DNA of 64,000 nt from Azomonas tarimensis (lineage in GTDB: Bacteria > Pseudomonadota > Gammaproteobacteria > Pseudomonadales > Pseudomonadaceae), in NCBI RefSeq assembly GCF_042648805.1, contig NZ_JBHRXZ010000029.1, forward strand, positions 62,001-126,000, in the 5' to 3' direction. The notes under the pieces are model-generated. The model did not search any database, was not told the origin of the DNA, and saw nothing but the letters and a program-made list of their open reading frames with translations. Every line of letters begins with the position of its first letter. The stretch's first letter is position 1. A program made the position numbers and the translations under genes. Below, piece after piece: positions 7,193 to 15,167 of this stretch.

Positions 7193-7933
7193 CCCGGCCT
7201 GGAATAGCGCAAAGGCAATCAGGCAGAGGATGGTGAAGCGCAGCGTACCGTCTTGCTGCTGAAAGCGAGTCACCCGCTCTTGCTGTCGACGTATCTGCGC
7301 ATCCTGCTCGAGGAGCTGCTGGTTAGCCTGTTCCAGCATGAGGGCAGCGTCCTGCTGGCTGATCATCTGGACCTTTTCCTTGTTCCACCCGGCAAGGAGG
7401 GCGGCCACCGAGCGAGCCTGGCAAAACGGGGGCTGGTTCGCCTCGGTTGGTACTTCCAGCTCGAAACCCTGGGCAAGCAGGCAGTGGTCGCGACGTTGGC
7501 GCGCCTGGCCCTGCAGCGGCAGCACTGCAAGGGGGCAAGGCTCCACCCGGTAGTGAGGCCAGCGTTGCTGGGCCCAGCCGGCGGCCTGACCCAGCAGGAA
7601 CCTGGCCAGCCCACGGTTGGGCAGGCTCAGCTGCAACCCCCGTTCGAGGCCGAAGCGTACGCTGCGCGTCCGATGGTCGATCCACAGTTCAAGCAGGTCA
7701 TGGCCGCGTATGCCGGGGTTTCCGGGGATGCGGATGCTCAGGCGCAGCAGGCTTTCGGTTTCGGCATGCCGCTCCACCTGGCCGAACTCGACGAAGCGCA
7801 AGGGACGAGGACCTTCGCTGGCGGTGGTCTGCAGGGGTGCCAGGCGCAGCAGGGTCAGGCGTTCCGCAGGCAGGTCGGCCCAGGGATGCGGGGCGGTTTC
7901 GGTCGCTTCGACGGCGGGAGTGGCTTCGGTCAT
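7166..7933 (-). CDS. Tail-anchored protein of unknown function
   Basis: A 255-residue protein with no catalytic motif that I recognise. The first 200 residues look globular and mixed alpha/beta. Then comes a charged, glutamine-rich helix likely to form a coiled coil (about 195-232; MLEQANQQLLEQDAQIRRQQ), and the protein ends in one hydrophobic helix (FTILCLIAFALFQAGLLIWI) with a short basic tail, so it is probably anchored in the inner membrane by its C-terminus. I chose ATG 7933 (MTEATPAVEATE) over the longer frame to 8119 because the extra 62 residues are low-complexity and would overlap the aroC promoter and start. Pseudomonads carry a hypothetical gene at this place between prmB and aroC. 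Confidence 0.7.
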   Translation of the reverse strand: MTEATPAVEATETAPHPWADLPAERLTLLRLAPLQTTASEGPRPLRFVEFGQVERHAETESLLRLSIRIPGNPGIRGHDLLELWIDHRTRSVRFGLERGLQLSLPNRGLARFLLGQAAGWAQQRWPHYRVEPCPLAVLPLQGQARQRRDHCLLAQGFELEVPTEANQPPFCQARSVAALLAGWNKEKVQMISQQDAALMLEQANQQLLEQDAQIRRQQERVTRFQQQDGTLRFTILCLIAFALFQAGLLIWIATR

Positions 7934-8064
7934 GATGTCGGTCTTGTCGGGTCCTTTCGGGGGGTATCGGCCGCAGGCCGGCTGTCCTGAGCCTCTGATG
8001 GAAGACTCGGTGGCCCGTGAGGGGCTGCCCATTGAAGGAAGCGGCCAGCACGGGATGAGTCGAG

Positions 8065-8070
8065 TATACT
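8065..8070 (+). promoter_or_regulatory. Candidate -10 element of the aroC promoter
   Basis: TATACT, followed by GCCGGGCCTTT, 39 bases before the aroC ATG. The same layout (a TAnAAT-like hexamer followed closely by GCCGG and CTTT) precedes speE and mtnA in this window. No clear -35 element is seen. Confidence 0.4.
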
Positions 8071-8108
8071 GCCGGGCCTTTCGATGAGGTCCTCGTGGAG
8101 CGTCCTGC

Positions 8109-9200
8109 ATGTCCGGCAATACCTACGGCAAGCTGTTCACCGTCACCACCGCGGGCGAAAGCCATGGTCCGGCGCTGGTCGCCATCGTCGACGGCTGTCC
8201 GCCGGGCCTGGAGCTGTCCGTGGCCGACCTGCAGCGCGACCTGGACCGGCGCAAGCCGGGCACCAGCCGCCACACCACCCAGCGCCAGGAAGCCGACGAG
8301 GTCGAGATCCTGTCCGGTGTGTTCGAGGGCAAGACCACCGGCTGCCCCATCGGCCTGCTGATTCGCAACACCGATCAGAAGTCCAAGGACTACTCGGCAA
8401 TCAAGGATCTGTTTCGCCCGGCGCACGCCGACTACAGCTATCACCACAAGTACGGGATTCGCGACTACCGCGGCGGTGGGCGTAGCTCGGCGCGCGAGAC
8501 CGCCATGCGTGTGGCGGCCGGGGCCATCGCCAAGAAGTACCTGGCCCGTCTCGGCATCCAGGTGCGTGGCTACATGAGCCAGCTCGGTCCGATCGAAATC
8601 TCCTTCAAGAGCTGGGACAGCGTCGAACAGAACGCCTTTTTTTCGCCTGATCCGGACAAGGTCGCTGAACTGGAAACCTATATGGACCAGCTGCGCCGTG
8701 ACCAGGACTCGGTCGGGGCGAAGATCACCGTGGTGGCCGAGGGCGTCCCGCCCGGGCTTGGCGAGCCGATCTTCGACCGACTGGACGCCGACCTGGCCCA
8801 TGGGCTGATGAGCATCAACGCGGTGAAGGGTGTCGAGATTGGCGCCGGCTTCGCCAGCGTGGCCCAGCGCGGCACCGAGCACCGTGACGAGCTCACCCCC
8901 GAAGGCTTTCTCTCGAACAACGCCGGCGGCGTCCTTGGGGGCATCTCCTCGGGGCAGCCCATCGTTGCCCACCTGGCGCTCAAGCCCACCTCCAGCATCA
9001 CCACGCCGGGACGCTCGATCGACATGGGTGGCCAGCCGGTGGAGTTGATCACCAAGGGCCGCCACGATCCCTGCGTAGGCATCCGTGCCACGCCCATCGC
9101 CGAGGCGATGATGGCCATCGTGCTGATGGACCAGTTGCTCCGCCACCGCGGACAGAATGCCGACGTGCGGGTGGAAACACCGGTGCTGGGGCAGCTCTGA
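8109..9200 (+). CDS. aroC: Chorismate synthase
   Basis: AroC converts 5-enolpyruvylshikimate 3-phosphate to chorismate, the last step of the shikimate pathway, using reduced FMN. The 363 residues are the standard length. The family signatures are present: GESHGPALVAIVDG near the N-terminus, GLLIRNTDQ, the ADYSYHHKYG and RDYRGGGRSSARETA segments, and GGISSGQPI in the C-terminal half. The upstream enzyme, EPSP synthase, appears to begin at the right edge of this window as a fusion to TyrA. A CTCGTGGAG ribosome site precedes the ATG. It appears to be monocistronic, followed by an inverted repeat. Confidence 0.97.
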   Translation: MSGNTYGKLFTVTTAGESHGPALVAIVDGCPPGLELSVADLQRDLDRRKPGTSRHTTQRQEADEVEILSGVFEGKTTGCPIGLLIRNTDQKSKDYSAIKDLFRPAHADYSYHHKYGIRDYRGGGRSSARETAMRVAAGAIAKKYLARLGIQVRGYMSQLGPIEISFKSWDSVEQNAFFSPDPDKVAELETYMDQLRRDQDSVGAKITVVAEGVPPGLGEPIFDRLDADLAHGLMSINAVKGVEIGAGFASVAQRGTEHRDELTPEGFLSNNAGGVLGGISSGQPIVAHLALKPTSSITTPGRSIDMGGQPVELITKGRHDPCVGIRATPIAEAMMAIVLMDQLLRHRGQNADVRVETPVLGQL

Positions 9201-9220
9201 AACACCGCGCCTGCAGCGCG

Positions 9221-9275
9221 AGGCTGAACGCTGGAGGCTGGACGATTATGGACCGCTTTTTCGTCCAGCCTCCGG
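9221..9275. repeat. Intergenic inverted repeat, copy 1 of 5
   Basis: GGAGGCTGGACG at 9233-9244 pairs perfectly with CGTCCAGCCTCC at 9262-9273 around a 17-base loop. Preceding bases (AGGCTGAACGCTGGAGG) repeat the core. Related cores occur at 26584-26717, 52489-52564, 56658-56756 and 61761-61872, always between genes. It lies between aroC and the MFS gene; no T-run follows, but it could still act as an mRNA end. Confidence 0.6.
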
Positions 9276-9305
9276 CCCTGGGCGTCCGGCTTTCCCGCGT
9301 CGACC

Positions 9306-10457
9306 ATGACTGACCGGCTTCCGTATTGGCGCCTCTCCGGCTTCTATCTCTTCTACTTCGCCCTGCTGGGTGCGACGGCGCCATTCTTCGGCCTGTATTT
9401 CGCGCACCTGGGGTTTTCCCCCGAACGCATCGGCGAGCTGCTGGCGATTCCCATGCTGATGCGCTGCGTGGCGCCGAACCTCTGGGGCTGGCTGGGTGAC
9501 GTCAGTGGGCGACGCCTGGCCATCGTTCGTTTTGGTGCGCTCTGCACCCTGCTGTCCTTTGCACTGATCTTTGTCGAACGCAGCTTTGCCTGGCTGGCCC
9601 TGGTGATGGCGCTGCATGCGTTTTTCTGGCATGCGGTGCTGCCGCAGTTCGAGGTGATCACCCTGGCCCATCTGCGCGAGCAGGCGGCGCGTTACAGCCA
9701 GTTGAGGCTATGGGGGAGTGTCGGCTTCATCCTCGCGGTGTCCGGGCTTGGCATGCTGTTCGAGCGGCTTGGCATGCAGGCCTGGCCCTGGGCTATCGTG
9801 GCGATCATGAGCGGTATCCTTCTGGCCAGCCTCTGGGTGCCCAACGCCCAGCCCGAGGCGCGTTCCGACCGGCGCGCGCGCGGCGGCTTCATTCGCCAAC
9901 TGCGCCAGCCGGGCGTGCTGGCTTTTTTTGCCTGTGTCGCGCTGATGCAGCTGTCCCATGGCCCTTACTACACCTTCATGAGCATCCATCTCGAAGCGCT
10001 GGGCTATGGCCGTGGTGTCATCGGATTGCTCTGGTCGCTGGGTGTACTCGCCGAGATCCTGCTGTTCATGGTGATGAGCAAGGTACTGGCGCGTTTCAGC
10101 CTGCGGGCGATCCTCTCCGCCAGTTTCGTGATCGCCGTGGTGCGCTGGCTGCTGCTGGGGCACCTCGCCGACGAGTTGGCCATCCTGCTGCTGGCGCAAC
10201 TGATGCACGCCGCGACTTTCGGTGCCTTTCACGTGGCATCGATTCATTTCATCCAGCGCAGCTTCGCTGCCGGTCAACAGGGCCAGGGACAGGCACTGTA
10301 CGCCACCCTCTCGGGCATCGGCGGGGCGCTGGGTGCACTTTATGCCGGCTACAGCTGGACGCGCCTCGGTCCCTCGTGGACTTTTGCCCTGGCCAGTCTG
10401 GCGGCGCTGGTCGCAGCCGTTATCATTGCCACTCGATTGAGCGAGGAACGGGCATGA
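9306..10457 (+). CDS. MFS transporter (HcaT/LacY-like)
   Basis: A 383-residue membrane protein with about 12 hydrophobic helices and the MFS loop motif after helix 2 (WGWLGDVSGRRLAI). Its N-terminal signature YWRLSGFYLFYFALLG and overall length resemble the HcaT/MFS-1-like family of proton-coupled permeases, whose substrates in most species are unknown. Its stop overlaps the ATG of mtnB (ATGA), so it is probably translated with the methionine salvage genes. That makes a thio-sugar or related compound a possible substrate; this is inference from position only. The same order (aroC, MFS, mtnB) occurs in P. aeruginosa. Confidence 0.85.
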   Translation: MTDRLPYWRLSGFYLFYFALLGATAPFFGLYFAHLGFSPERIGELLAIPMLMRCVAPNLWGWLGDVSGRRLAIVRFGALCTLLSFALIFVERSFAWLALVMALHAFFWHAVLPQFEVITLAHLREQAARYSQLRLWGSVGFILAVSGLGMLFERLGMQAWPWAIVAIMSGILLASLWVPNAQPEARSDRRARGGFIRQLRQPGVLAFFACVALMQLSHGPYYTFMSIHLEALGYGRGVIGLLWSLGVLAEILLFMVMSKVLARFSLRAILSASFVIAVVRWLLLGHLADELAILLLAQLMHAATFGAFHVASIHFIQRSFAAGQQGQGQALYATLSGIGGALGALYAGYSWTRLGPSWTFALASLAALVAAVIIATRLSEERA

Positions 10458-11074
10458 CTGCCACACGTGAACACTTGTCGCAGGCGATCATCAACGCCGG
10501 ACGCTTTCTCTATGGCCGTGGCTGGTCGCCAGCCACCAGCAGCAACTATTCCGCCCGCCTGACCAGTGCCGAGGTGCTGCTGACCGTCTCGGGCAAGCAC
10601 AAGGGCGAGCTGGGCATGGACGATCTGCTCGCGGTGGACATGGCCGGCCAGAGTCTCGAAGAGGGCAAGACGCCTTCCGCCGAAACCCTGTTGCATACCC
10701 AGCTGTATCGCTGGAAGCCGGAAATCGGCGCGGTCCTGCATACCCATTCGGTCAACGCGACGGTGCTGTCGCGCCTGTGCCTGAGCGATTCGCTGGTGTT
10801 TGCCGACTATGAGCTGCAAAAGGCCTTCAGAGGCATCACTACCCATGAAAGCCAGGTCGAAGTGCCCGTTTTCGACAACGATCAGGACATCGTGCGTTTG
10901 GCCGCCCGGGTGCAACCCTGGCTCGACAGTCATCCCGACTGCGTCGGCTACCTGATTCGCGGGCACGGGCTCTATACCTGGGGGCAGGGCATGCAGGACA
11001 CGCTGCGACAGATCGAGGCGTTCGAATTTCTTTTCGAATGCGAACTGAAAATGCGAGCCCTGCAGGCCCGCTAG
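10454..11074 (+). CDS. mtnB: Methylthioribulose-1-phosphate dehydratase
   Basis: MtnB dehydrates 5-methylthioribulose 1-phosphate to the diketone 2,3-diketo-5-methylthiopentyl-1-phosphate in the methionine salvage pathway. The 206-residue protein belongs to the class II aldolase/adducin fold: zinc ligands appear in LHTHSVNATVLS and in RGHGLYTWG, and the N-terminal GWSPATSSNYSARL segment is typical of the family. The ATG at 10454 overlaps the MFS stop; homology begins right there. It is followed after 40 bases by mtnD and then mtnC, so the three form an operon. Confidence 0.93.
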   Translation: MTATREHLSQAIINAGRFLYGRGWSPATSSNYSARLTSAEVLLTVSGKHKGELGMDDLLAVDMAGQSLEEGKTPSAETLLHTQLYRWKPEIGAVLHTHSVNATVLSRLCLSDSLVFADYELQKAFRGITTHESQVEVPVFDNDQDIVRLAARVQPWLDSHPDCVGYLIRGHGLYTWGQGMQDTLRQIEAFEFLFECELKMRALQAR

Positions 11075-11114
11075 AGACCTACAAGCCCTGCAGTTGCAGT
11101 GGCGGAGACCTTAC

Positions 11115-11660
11115 ATGAGCTATCTCAGCGTCTATCACCAATCGTCCCCCGAGCAGCCGAGCAAGGTGCTCACCCATGTCGAAGACATCGCCTCGACCCT
11201 GGCTGAGGTCGGTGTGCGCTTCGAGCGTTGGCAGGCGGCCGCACCGATTGCTCCGGGTGCGAGCCCGGAAGAGGTGATTGGCGCTTACCGTCACGAGATC
11301 GACAAGCTGATGAGCGAGCGCGGCTATGTCACGGTAGATGTGATCAGTCTGGATCGCGATCACCCGCAAAAGGCTGAACTACGCGCCAAGTTTCTCGAGG
11401 AGCACCGCCATGCCGAGGACGAAGTACGTTTTTTCGTGGCAGGGCGCGGCTTGTTCACCCTGCACATCGGGGACTACGTCTATAGCGTGCTGTGCGAGAA
11501 GAACGACCTGATCTCGGTGCCGGCGGGTACGCCACACTGGTTCGACATGGGAGAGAACCCCCATTTCGTCGCCATCCGCCTGTTCAACAACCCCGAGGGT
11601 TGGGTCGCCCAGTTTACCGGCGAGGACATCGCAGGCCGTTTCCCGCGGCTGGAGGACTGA
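11115..11660 (+). CDS. mtnD: Acireductone dioxygenase
   Basis: MtnD is a cupin-fold metalloenzyme. With Fe2+ it converts acireductone to 2-keto-4-methylthiobutyrate (the methionine precursor) and formate; with Ni2+ an off-pathway product forms. The 181-residue protein shows the metal site in EEHRHAEDEVRFFV (His-x-His-x4-Glu) and the downstream histidine in PAGTPHWFDMG. GGAGACC precedes ATG 11115 at good spacing; a longer frame to 11094 has no such site. It stands between mtnB and mtnC, four bases before the latter. Confidence 0.95.
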   Translation: MSYLSVYHQSSPEQPSKVLTHVEDIASTLAEVGVRFERWQAAAPIAPGASPEEVIGAYRHEIDKLMSERGYVTVDVISLDRDHPQKAELRAKFLEEHRHAEDEVRFFVAGRGLFTLHIGDYVYSVLCEKNDLISVPAGTPHWFDMGENPHFVAIRLFNNPEGWVAQFTGEDIAGRFPRLED

Positions 11661-11664
11661 GCAA

Positions 11665-12348
11665 ATGGCGGTAAAGGCGATCCTGACCGACATCGAGGGC
11701 ACCACCAGCGCCGTGAGTTTCGTCTTCGACGTCCTGTTTCCCTATGCCCGGCGACATCTTCCGGGTTTTGTTCGCGAACGGGCCGGGACCCCGGAAGTAG
11801 CGGCGCAGCTGGATGCTGTGCTGGGCGAAAGTGGCGAGCCCGGCGTCGACCTCGATCGGGCGATCGACATTCTGCTGCAATGGATCGACAGCGACCGCAA
11901 GGCGACCCCCCTGAAAGCGTTGCAGGGCATGATCTGGCAGCAGGGCTACGAGGCCGGCGAACTCAAGGGGCATGTCTACCCCGACGCGGTGAAGGCCCTG
12001 CAGGCCTGGCATGGCGAGGGATACGGGCTTTATGTGTATTCCTCTGGTTCGATCCAGGCGCAGAAGCTGATCTTTGGCTGTTCGGAAGCCGGCGATCTCA
12101 CATCGCTGTTTTCAGGCTATTTCGACACCACCTCCGGCCACAAGCGCGAGGCCGCTTCCTACCGGCGTATCGCCGAGACGATCGGGGTGCCGCCCGGGGA
12201 TGTGCTGTTTCTCTCGGACGTGGTCGAGGAACTCGACGCCGCAGCCGAGACCGGCATGAAGACCTGTGGCCTGGCGCGCCAGGGCGGCGAGTTGGCAGGC
12301 CATCCGACGGTGACAGCCTTCGACACCATCTATCCGGCGAGCTTCTGA
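11665..12348 (+). CDS. mtnC: Enolase-phosphatase E1
   Basis: MtnC is a HAD-superfamily phosphatase that both enolises 2,3-diketo-5-methylthiopentyl-1-phosphate and removes the phosphate, giving acireductone for MtnD. The 227-residue protein begins with the characteristic LTDIEGTTS motif (DxEGTT instead of the usual DxDGT), has YVYSSGSIQAQKL as HAD motif 2 and LFLSDVVEELDAA as motif 4. It starts four bases after mtnD and ends the mtnB-mtnD-mtnC operon. A hairpin follows. Confidence 0.95.
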   Translation: MAVKAILTDIEGTTSAVSFVFDVLFPYARRHLPGFVRERAGTPEVAAQLDAVLGESGEPGVDLDRAIDILLQWIDSDRKATPLKALQGMIWQQGYEAGELKGHVYPDAVKALQAWHGEGYGLYVYSSGSIQAQKLIFGCSEAGDLTSLFSGYFDTTSGHKREAASYRRIAETIGVPPGDVLFLSDVVEELDAAAETGMKTCGLARQGGELAGHPTVTAFDTIYPASF

Positions 12349-12388
12349 ATTCCTGAACCCGTTCCGTTCCTGTGCATCGTACCCATAA

Positions 12389-12428
12389 GCCCGGTGTGAA
12401 ACTGCGGTTGATCCGCTTTGCACCGGGC
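12389..12428. terminator. Stem-loop after mtnC
   Basis: GCCCGGTG (12389-12396) pairs perfectly with CACCGGGC (12421-12428), and an inner GCGG/CCGC pair strengthens the loop. There is no U-run, so it could be a Rho-type mRNA end or leader structure of the next gene rather than a classical intrinsic terminator. Confidence 0.4.
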
Positions 12429-12454
12429 ATTCCTGCACAAGAGAGGTAAAGGTT

Positions 12455-12661
12455 ATGGAAGCGTTTGGCGGATTTTTCGGCCTGCTCATTCTCGCTTTGA
12501 ACATCTGGGCGATTGCCAATGTGGTGCGCAGCTCCACCGACACCGGCAAGAAGGTCCTGTGGGTACTGCTGATCCTGATCATGCCGGTCATTGGCCTGAT
12601 CATCTGGGGATTCATGGGGCCACGAGGGATCAATGTGGATGACCGCGACCGCGTCAGCTGA
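12455..12661 (+). CDS. Small PLDc_N-type membrane protein
   Basis: A 68-residue protein with two hydrophobic helices (about residues 5-25 and 34-54) separated by RSSTDTGKKVLW. The pattern of a short loop with a T-G-x-K-x-x-W element and a second helix ending in GLIIWGFMGPRG is that of the PLDc_N (phospholipase D N-terminal) membrane module, also found at the start of cardiolipin synthases. Stand-alone forms are common and have no assigned function. GAGAGG and AGG sites precede the ATG. A related gene follows after five bases, probably a tandem duplicate. Confidence 0.7.
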   Translation: MEAFGGFFGLLILALNIWAIANVVRSSTDTGKKVLWVLLILIMPVIGLIIWGFMGPRGINVDDRDRVS

Positions 12662-12666
12662 CAGCC

Positions 12667-12858
12667 ATGGGGCTTGCAAGCGAGTGGCTGGCATATCTGG
12701 TGATCGTGCTGGACGTGCTGGCCATCGTGCATGTCTGCATGAGCCGGATAGGCACCGGTCGCAAGGTGGTCTGGAGCCTGGTCATCATCCTCTTGCCGGT
12801 GGTGGGGTTGGTGATGTGGGTCATGGCGGCGATGCATTACAAGAAGGTCCGCCTGTGA
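12667..12858 (+). CDS. Second small PLDc_N-type membrane protein
   Basis: A 63-residue protein with the same plan as its neighbour: a helix at about residues 7-24, the loop MSRIGTGRKVVWSL, and a second helix ending in GLVMWVMAAMHYKK. The shared G-K/R-K-V-x-W and L-P-V-V-G-L/I-x-x-W elements suggest that the two genes arose by tandem duplication and then diverged. It begins five bases after the first, without a strong ribosome site, so translational coupling is likely. The function is unknown. Confidence 0.6.
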   Translation: MGLASEWLAYLVIVLDVLAIVHVCMSRIGTGRKVVWSLVIILLPVVGLVMWVMAAMHYKKVRL

Positions 12859-13014
12859 AGGGGCAGGCGACTGTTCTTGTGTTTCCTGCGGGCTCTGGCG
12901 GTTGCCGGGCTCTAGCGCTGGGGTGAGCTGCCGCGGACAAAGGGCATCGAGCGCGCCCCTTTGCGCGTTGCCCTGGCTCCGCCCTCCAAGGGTGCTGGCC
13001 AGGGTGCCGACGCC

Positions 13015-13893
13015 CTAGCCGCCTCTGGCATAGGCATGCCAGAGATGGATGGCAGCATACCCCCGGTAGGGTCTCCATGATTCGGCGCGGCTGGTCAGTT
13101 CGCGGACGCTGAGCCCCCGCGGCCCCCATAGCGGCGCCTTGATCAGCCCCAGGTCGGACGCGGGGAAGGCGTCCGCTTCGCCAAATCCGCGCAAGGCGAT
13201 GTACTCGGCGGTCCAGGGCCCGATGCCAGGCAGTTCGCACAGGCGCCTGACAAAGGCCTCGTGTCCTTCATCGGCGTGCAGCTCCAGGGCGCCATCGGCC
13301 ACTGCTGCGGCCAGGCCCTGCAGGGCGGCAAGTCGCTTGGCGGGCATGCCGATCTTGTCCAGGGTGGCGCCGGCGATCGCCTGTGCCGTGGGGAACAGCC
13401 GGGTCAGCAAAGGCATCTGGGGATCGCTCAGCGGTTCGCCCAGGCGATCCACCAGTCGGCGGGTGATGGTGACCGCGGCCTTGACCGAAACCTGCTGCCC
13501 GATGATGGCACGAACTGCCTGCTCGAACGGATCGAACGCAGCCGGCAGGCGCAGCCCCGGATGGGCCGCCACCTGGGCCCCGAGCGCCGGGTCGGCAGAG
13601 AAGTGTCGCACCAGCTCCGCCGGGTCCCGGTCCAGATCGAACATCTTGCGCACGCGCGCACTGATGACCAGTTCCTCGGCACGTACCGAATCGCTGAGCC
13701 GTAGGATCAGTGCTGGACGCTCGGCCAGGGGCTGCACCGCGAGCCAACCCGGATTGCCGTTGACATGCAGGGTGCGGCTGTAGGCGGTCTCGTCGAGCTT
13801 CTCGACGCCAGGCAGCAGGCGCAGGGCGAAATGTTGCTGGAATTGTCCCCAGTCCCAGGGCGGTTGATAGGGGAGGTGGATCAGGCGACTCAT
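13015..13893 (-). CDS. alkA: DNA-3-methyladenine glycosylase II
   Basis: AlkA excises alkylated bases (3-methyladenine and others) from DNA. The 292-residue protein has an AlkA-type N-terminal domain (about 1-110) and an HhH-GPD domain. The helix-hairpin-helix is seen in LCELPGIGPWTAEYIALRG, followed by the catalytic aspartate in FPASDLGL. I chose ATG 13893 (MSRLIHLPYQ); an upstream TTG at 13905 would add only four residues. It is divergent from speE, as in P. aeruginosa. Confidence 0.9.
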   Translation of the reverse strand: MSRLIHLPYQPPWDWGQFQQHFALRLLPGVEKLDETAYSRTLHVNGNPGWLAVQPLAERPALILRLSDSVRAEELVISARVRKMFDLDRDPAELVRHFSADPALGAQVAAHPGLRLPAAFDPFEQAVRAIIGQQVSVKAAVTITRRLVDRLGEPLSDPQMPLLTRLFPTAQAIAGATLDKIGMPAKRLAALQGLAAAVADGALELHADEGHEAFVRRLCELPGIGPWTAEYIALRGFGEADAFPASDLGLIKAPLWGPRGLSVRELTSRAESWRPYRGYAAIHLWHAYARGG

Positions 13894-13950
13894 CTGTTTA
13901 CCCAAGGTGGAATGGCGGCCCGCCGGTGGTTCCTGTCATCCAGCTCGTCG

Positions 13951-13956
13951 TAGAAT
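13951..13956 (+). promoter_or_regulatory. Candidate -10 element of the speE promoter
   Basis: TAGAAT followed by GCCGGGCCTTT, 59 bases before the speE ATG. The downstream bases match those after the candidate aroC -10, which supports the call; the -35 region is poor. Confidence 0.4.
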
Positions 13957-14014
13957 GCCGGGCCTTTGCGTGGGCGCTTCGATGCGCTTTGGACCTTCCA
14001 AGACGGGATATAGC

Positions 14015-14875
14015 ATGCGTGACTATCAGGAAACCCTCTACGAGGGATACGGCCAGCGGTTTCAGGTCGACAAGATGCTGCATGAGGTACGCACCGGACA
14101 TCAGCATCTGGTGATATTCGAAAATGCCCGCATGGGCCGCGTCATGGCGCTGGATGGGGTGATACAGACCACCGAGGCCGACGAATTCATCTATCACGAG
14201 ATGCTCACCCACGTACCGCTGTTCACCCATGGGTTGGCGCGGCGGGTGCTCATCATCGGTGGCGGCGATGGCGGCATTCTGCGTGAAGTGGCCAAGCATC
14301 GCGACGTCGAAAGCATCACCATGGTGGAGATCGATGGCACCGTGGTTGAGATGTGCAGGGAATTCCTGCCCAACCACTCCAAGGGTGCCTTCGACGATCC
14401 ACGATTGAATCTGGTGATCGACGACGGCATGCGCTTCCTCACCAGTACCGAGGAAACCTTCGACGTCATCATTTCCGACTCCACCGATCCCATCGGTCCG
14501 GGGGAGGTGCTGTTCTCGGAAAACTTCTACCAGGCCTGCCGTCGTTGCCTGAACGTGGGCGGGATTCTGGTGACCCAGAACGGCACGCCTTTCATGCAGC
14601 TCGGCGGGGTGCAGAGCACTGCGCAGCGCATGAACGGACTTTTCGCTGACTGGCATTTCTACCAGGCGGCAGTGCCCACCTACATTGGCGGCGCCATGAC
14701 TTTTGCCTGGGGCGCCTGCGACAGCGAAAGCCGCAAGTTGCCACTGAGCACGCTGCGCCAGCGCTATGCGGGTAGCGGAATCCTCACCCGGTACTACAAT
14801 CCCGAAGTGCATCAGGGCGCCTTTGCGCTGCCGCAATATGTCCTGCAGGCCATTCGCAAGGCATCCAACGACTGA
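14015..14875 (+). CDS. speE: Spermidine synthase (polyamine aminopropyltransferase)
   Basis: SpeE transfers the aminopropyl group of decarboxylated S-adenosylmethionine to putrescine, making spermidine and 5-methylthioadenosine. The 286-residue protein has the GGGDGGILREV nucleotide-binding loop, the acidic VEIDGTVVEM strand, and the catalytic-loop DSTDPIGPGEVLF. Homology begins at MRDYQETLYEGYG, so the ATG at 14015 is chosen although the frame is open further upstream. The methylthioadenosine it releases is the substrate of the mtaD and mtn genes that lie on either side in this window. Confidence 0.95.
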   Translation: MRDYQETLYEGYGQRFQVDKMLHEVRTGHQHLVIFENARMGRVMALDGVIQTTEADEFIYHEMLTHVPLFTHGLARRVLIIGGGDGGILREVAKHRDVESITMVEIDGTVVEMCREFLPNHSKGAFDDPRLNLVIDDGMRFLTSTEETFDVIISDSTDPIGPGEVLFSENFYQACRRCLNVGGILVTQNGTPFMQLGGVQSTAQRMNGLFADWHFYQAAVPTYIGGAMTFAWGACDSESRKLPLSTLRQRYAGSGILTRYYNPEVHQGAFALPQYVLQAIRKASND

Positions 14876-15018
14876 CCGAGCGCGCCCCTGCCGGGCGTGC
14901 TGCGCTGGCTGATCCTGTCTCAGGTCAGCACGAACGCCCTCAAGGCTGGCATGGTCTCAATGTCAGTACTGTCAGCCTCGACATCTCGCCGGACCGAGCG
15001 GTCGAGGCGCTCCGGTTT

Positions 15019-15047
15019 GGTGCAGCCTTGTGCACCTTCCTGAAGGT
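15019..15047. promoter_or_regulatory. Overlapping palindromes, candidate enhancer site
   Basis: GGTGCA-N6-TGCACC at 15019-15036 is a perfect inverted repeat, overlapped by ACCTT-CCTG-AAGGT at 15034-15047. They lie about 70-100 bases upstream of the candidate sigma-54 promoter, the usual place for activator binding. The half-site TGCACC occurs in NtrC sites, but the arrangement here is reversed compared with the NtrC consensus, so the binding protein is not identified. Confidence 0.4.
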
Positions 15048-15117
15048 TAGTGCTACAAAGCTGTGCGCTGTCCCTTTCACGACAACGCTCCGCCGGGCGC
15101 AGGAAGAAGCATGCGAA

Positions 15118-15133
15118 TGGCATATTCCTTGCG
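15118..15133 (+). promoter_or_regulatory. Candidate sigma-54 promoter of the ATP-grasp/Anbu cluster
   Basis: TGGCAT-N5-TTGCG matches the sigma-54 consensus TGGCAC-N5-TTGCA, with the invariant GG and GC at exactly the -24/-12 spacing. It lies 35 bases before the start codon of the ATP-grasp gene and on the same strand. Palindromes that could bind an activator lie upstream. Confidence 0.6.
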
Positions 15134-15167
15134 TCGACTAAGGGATTCCGAGGGCTAGGAGTTGGGC

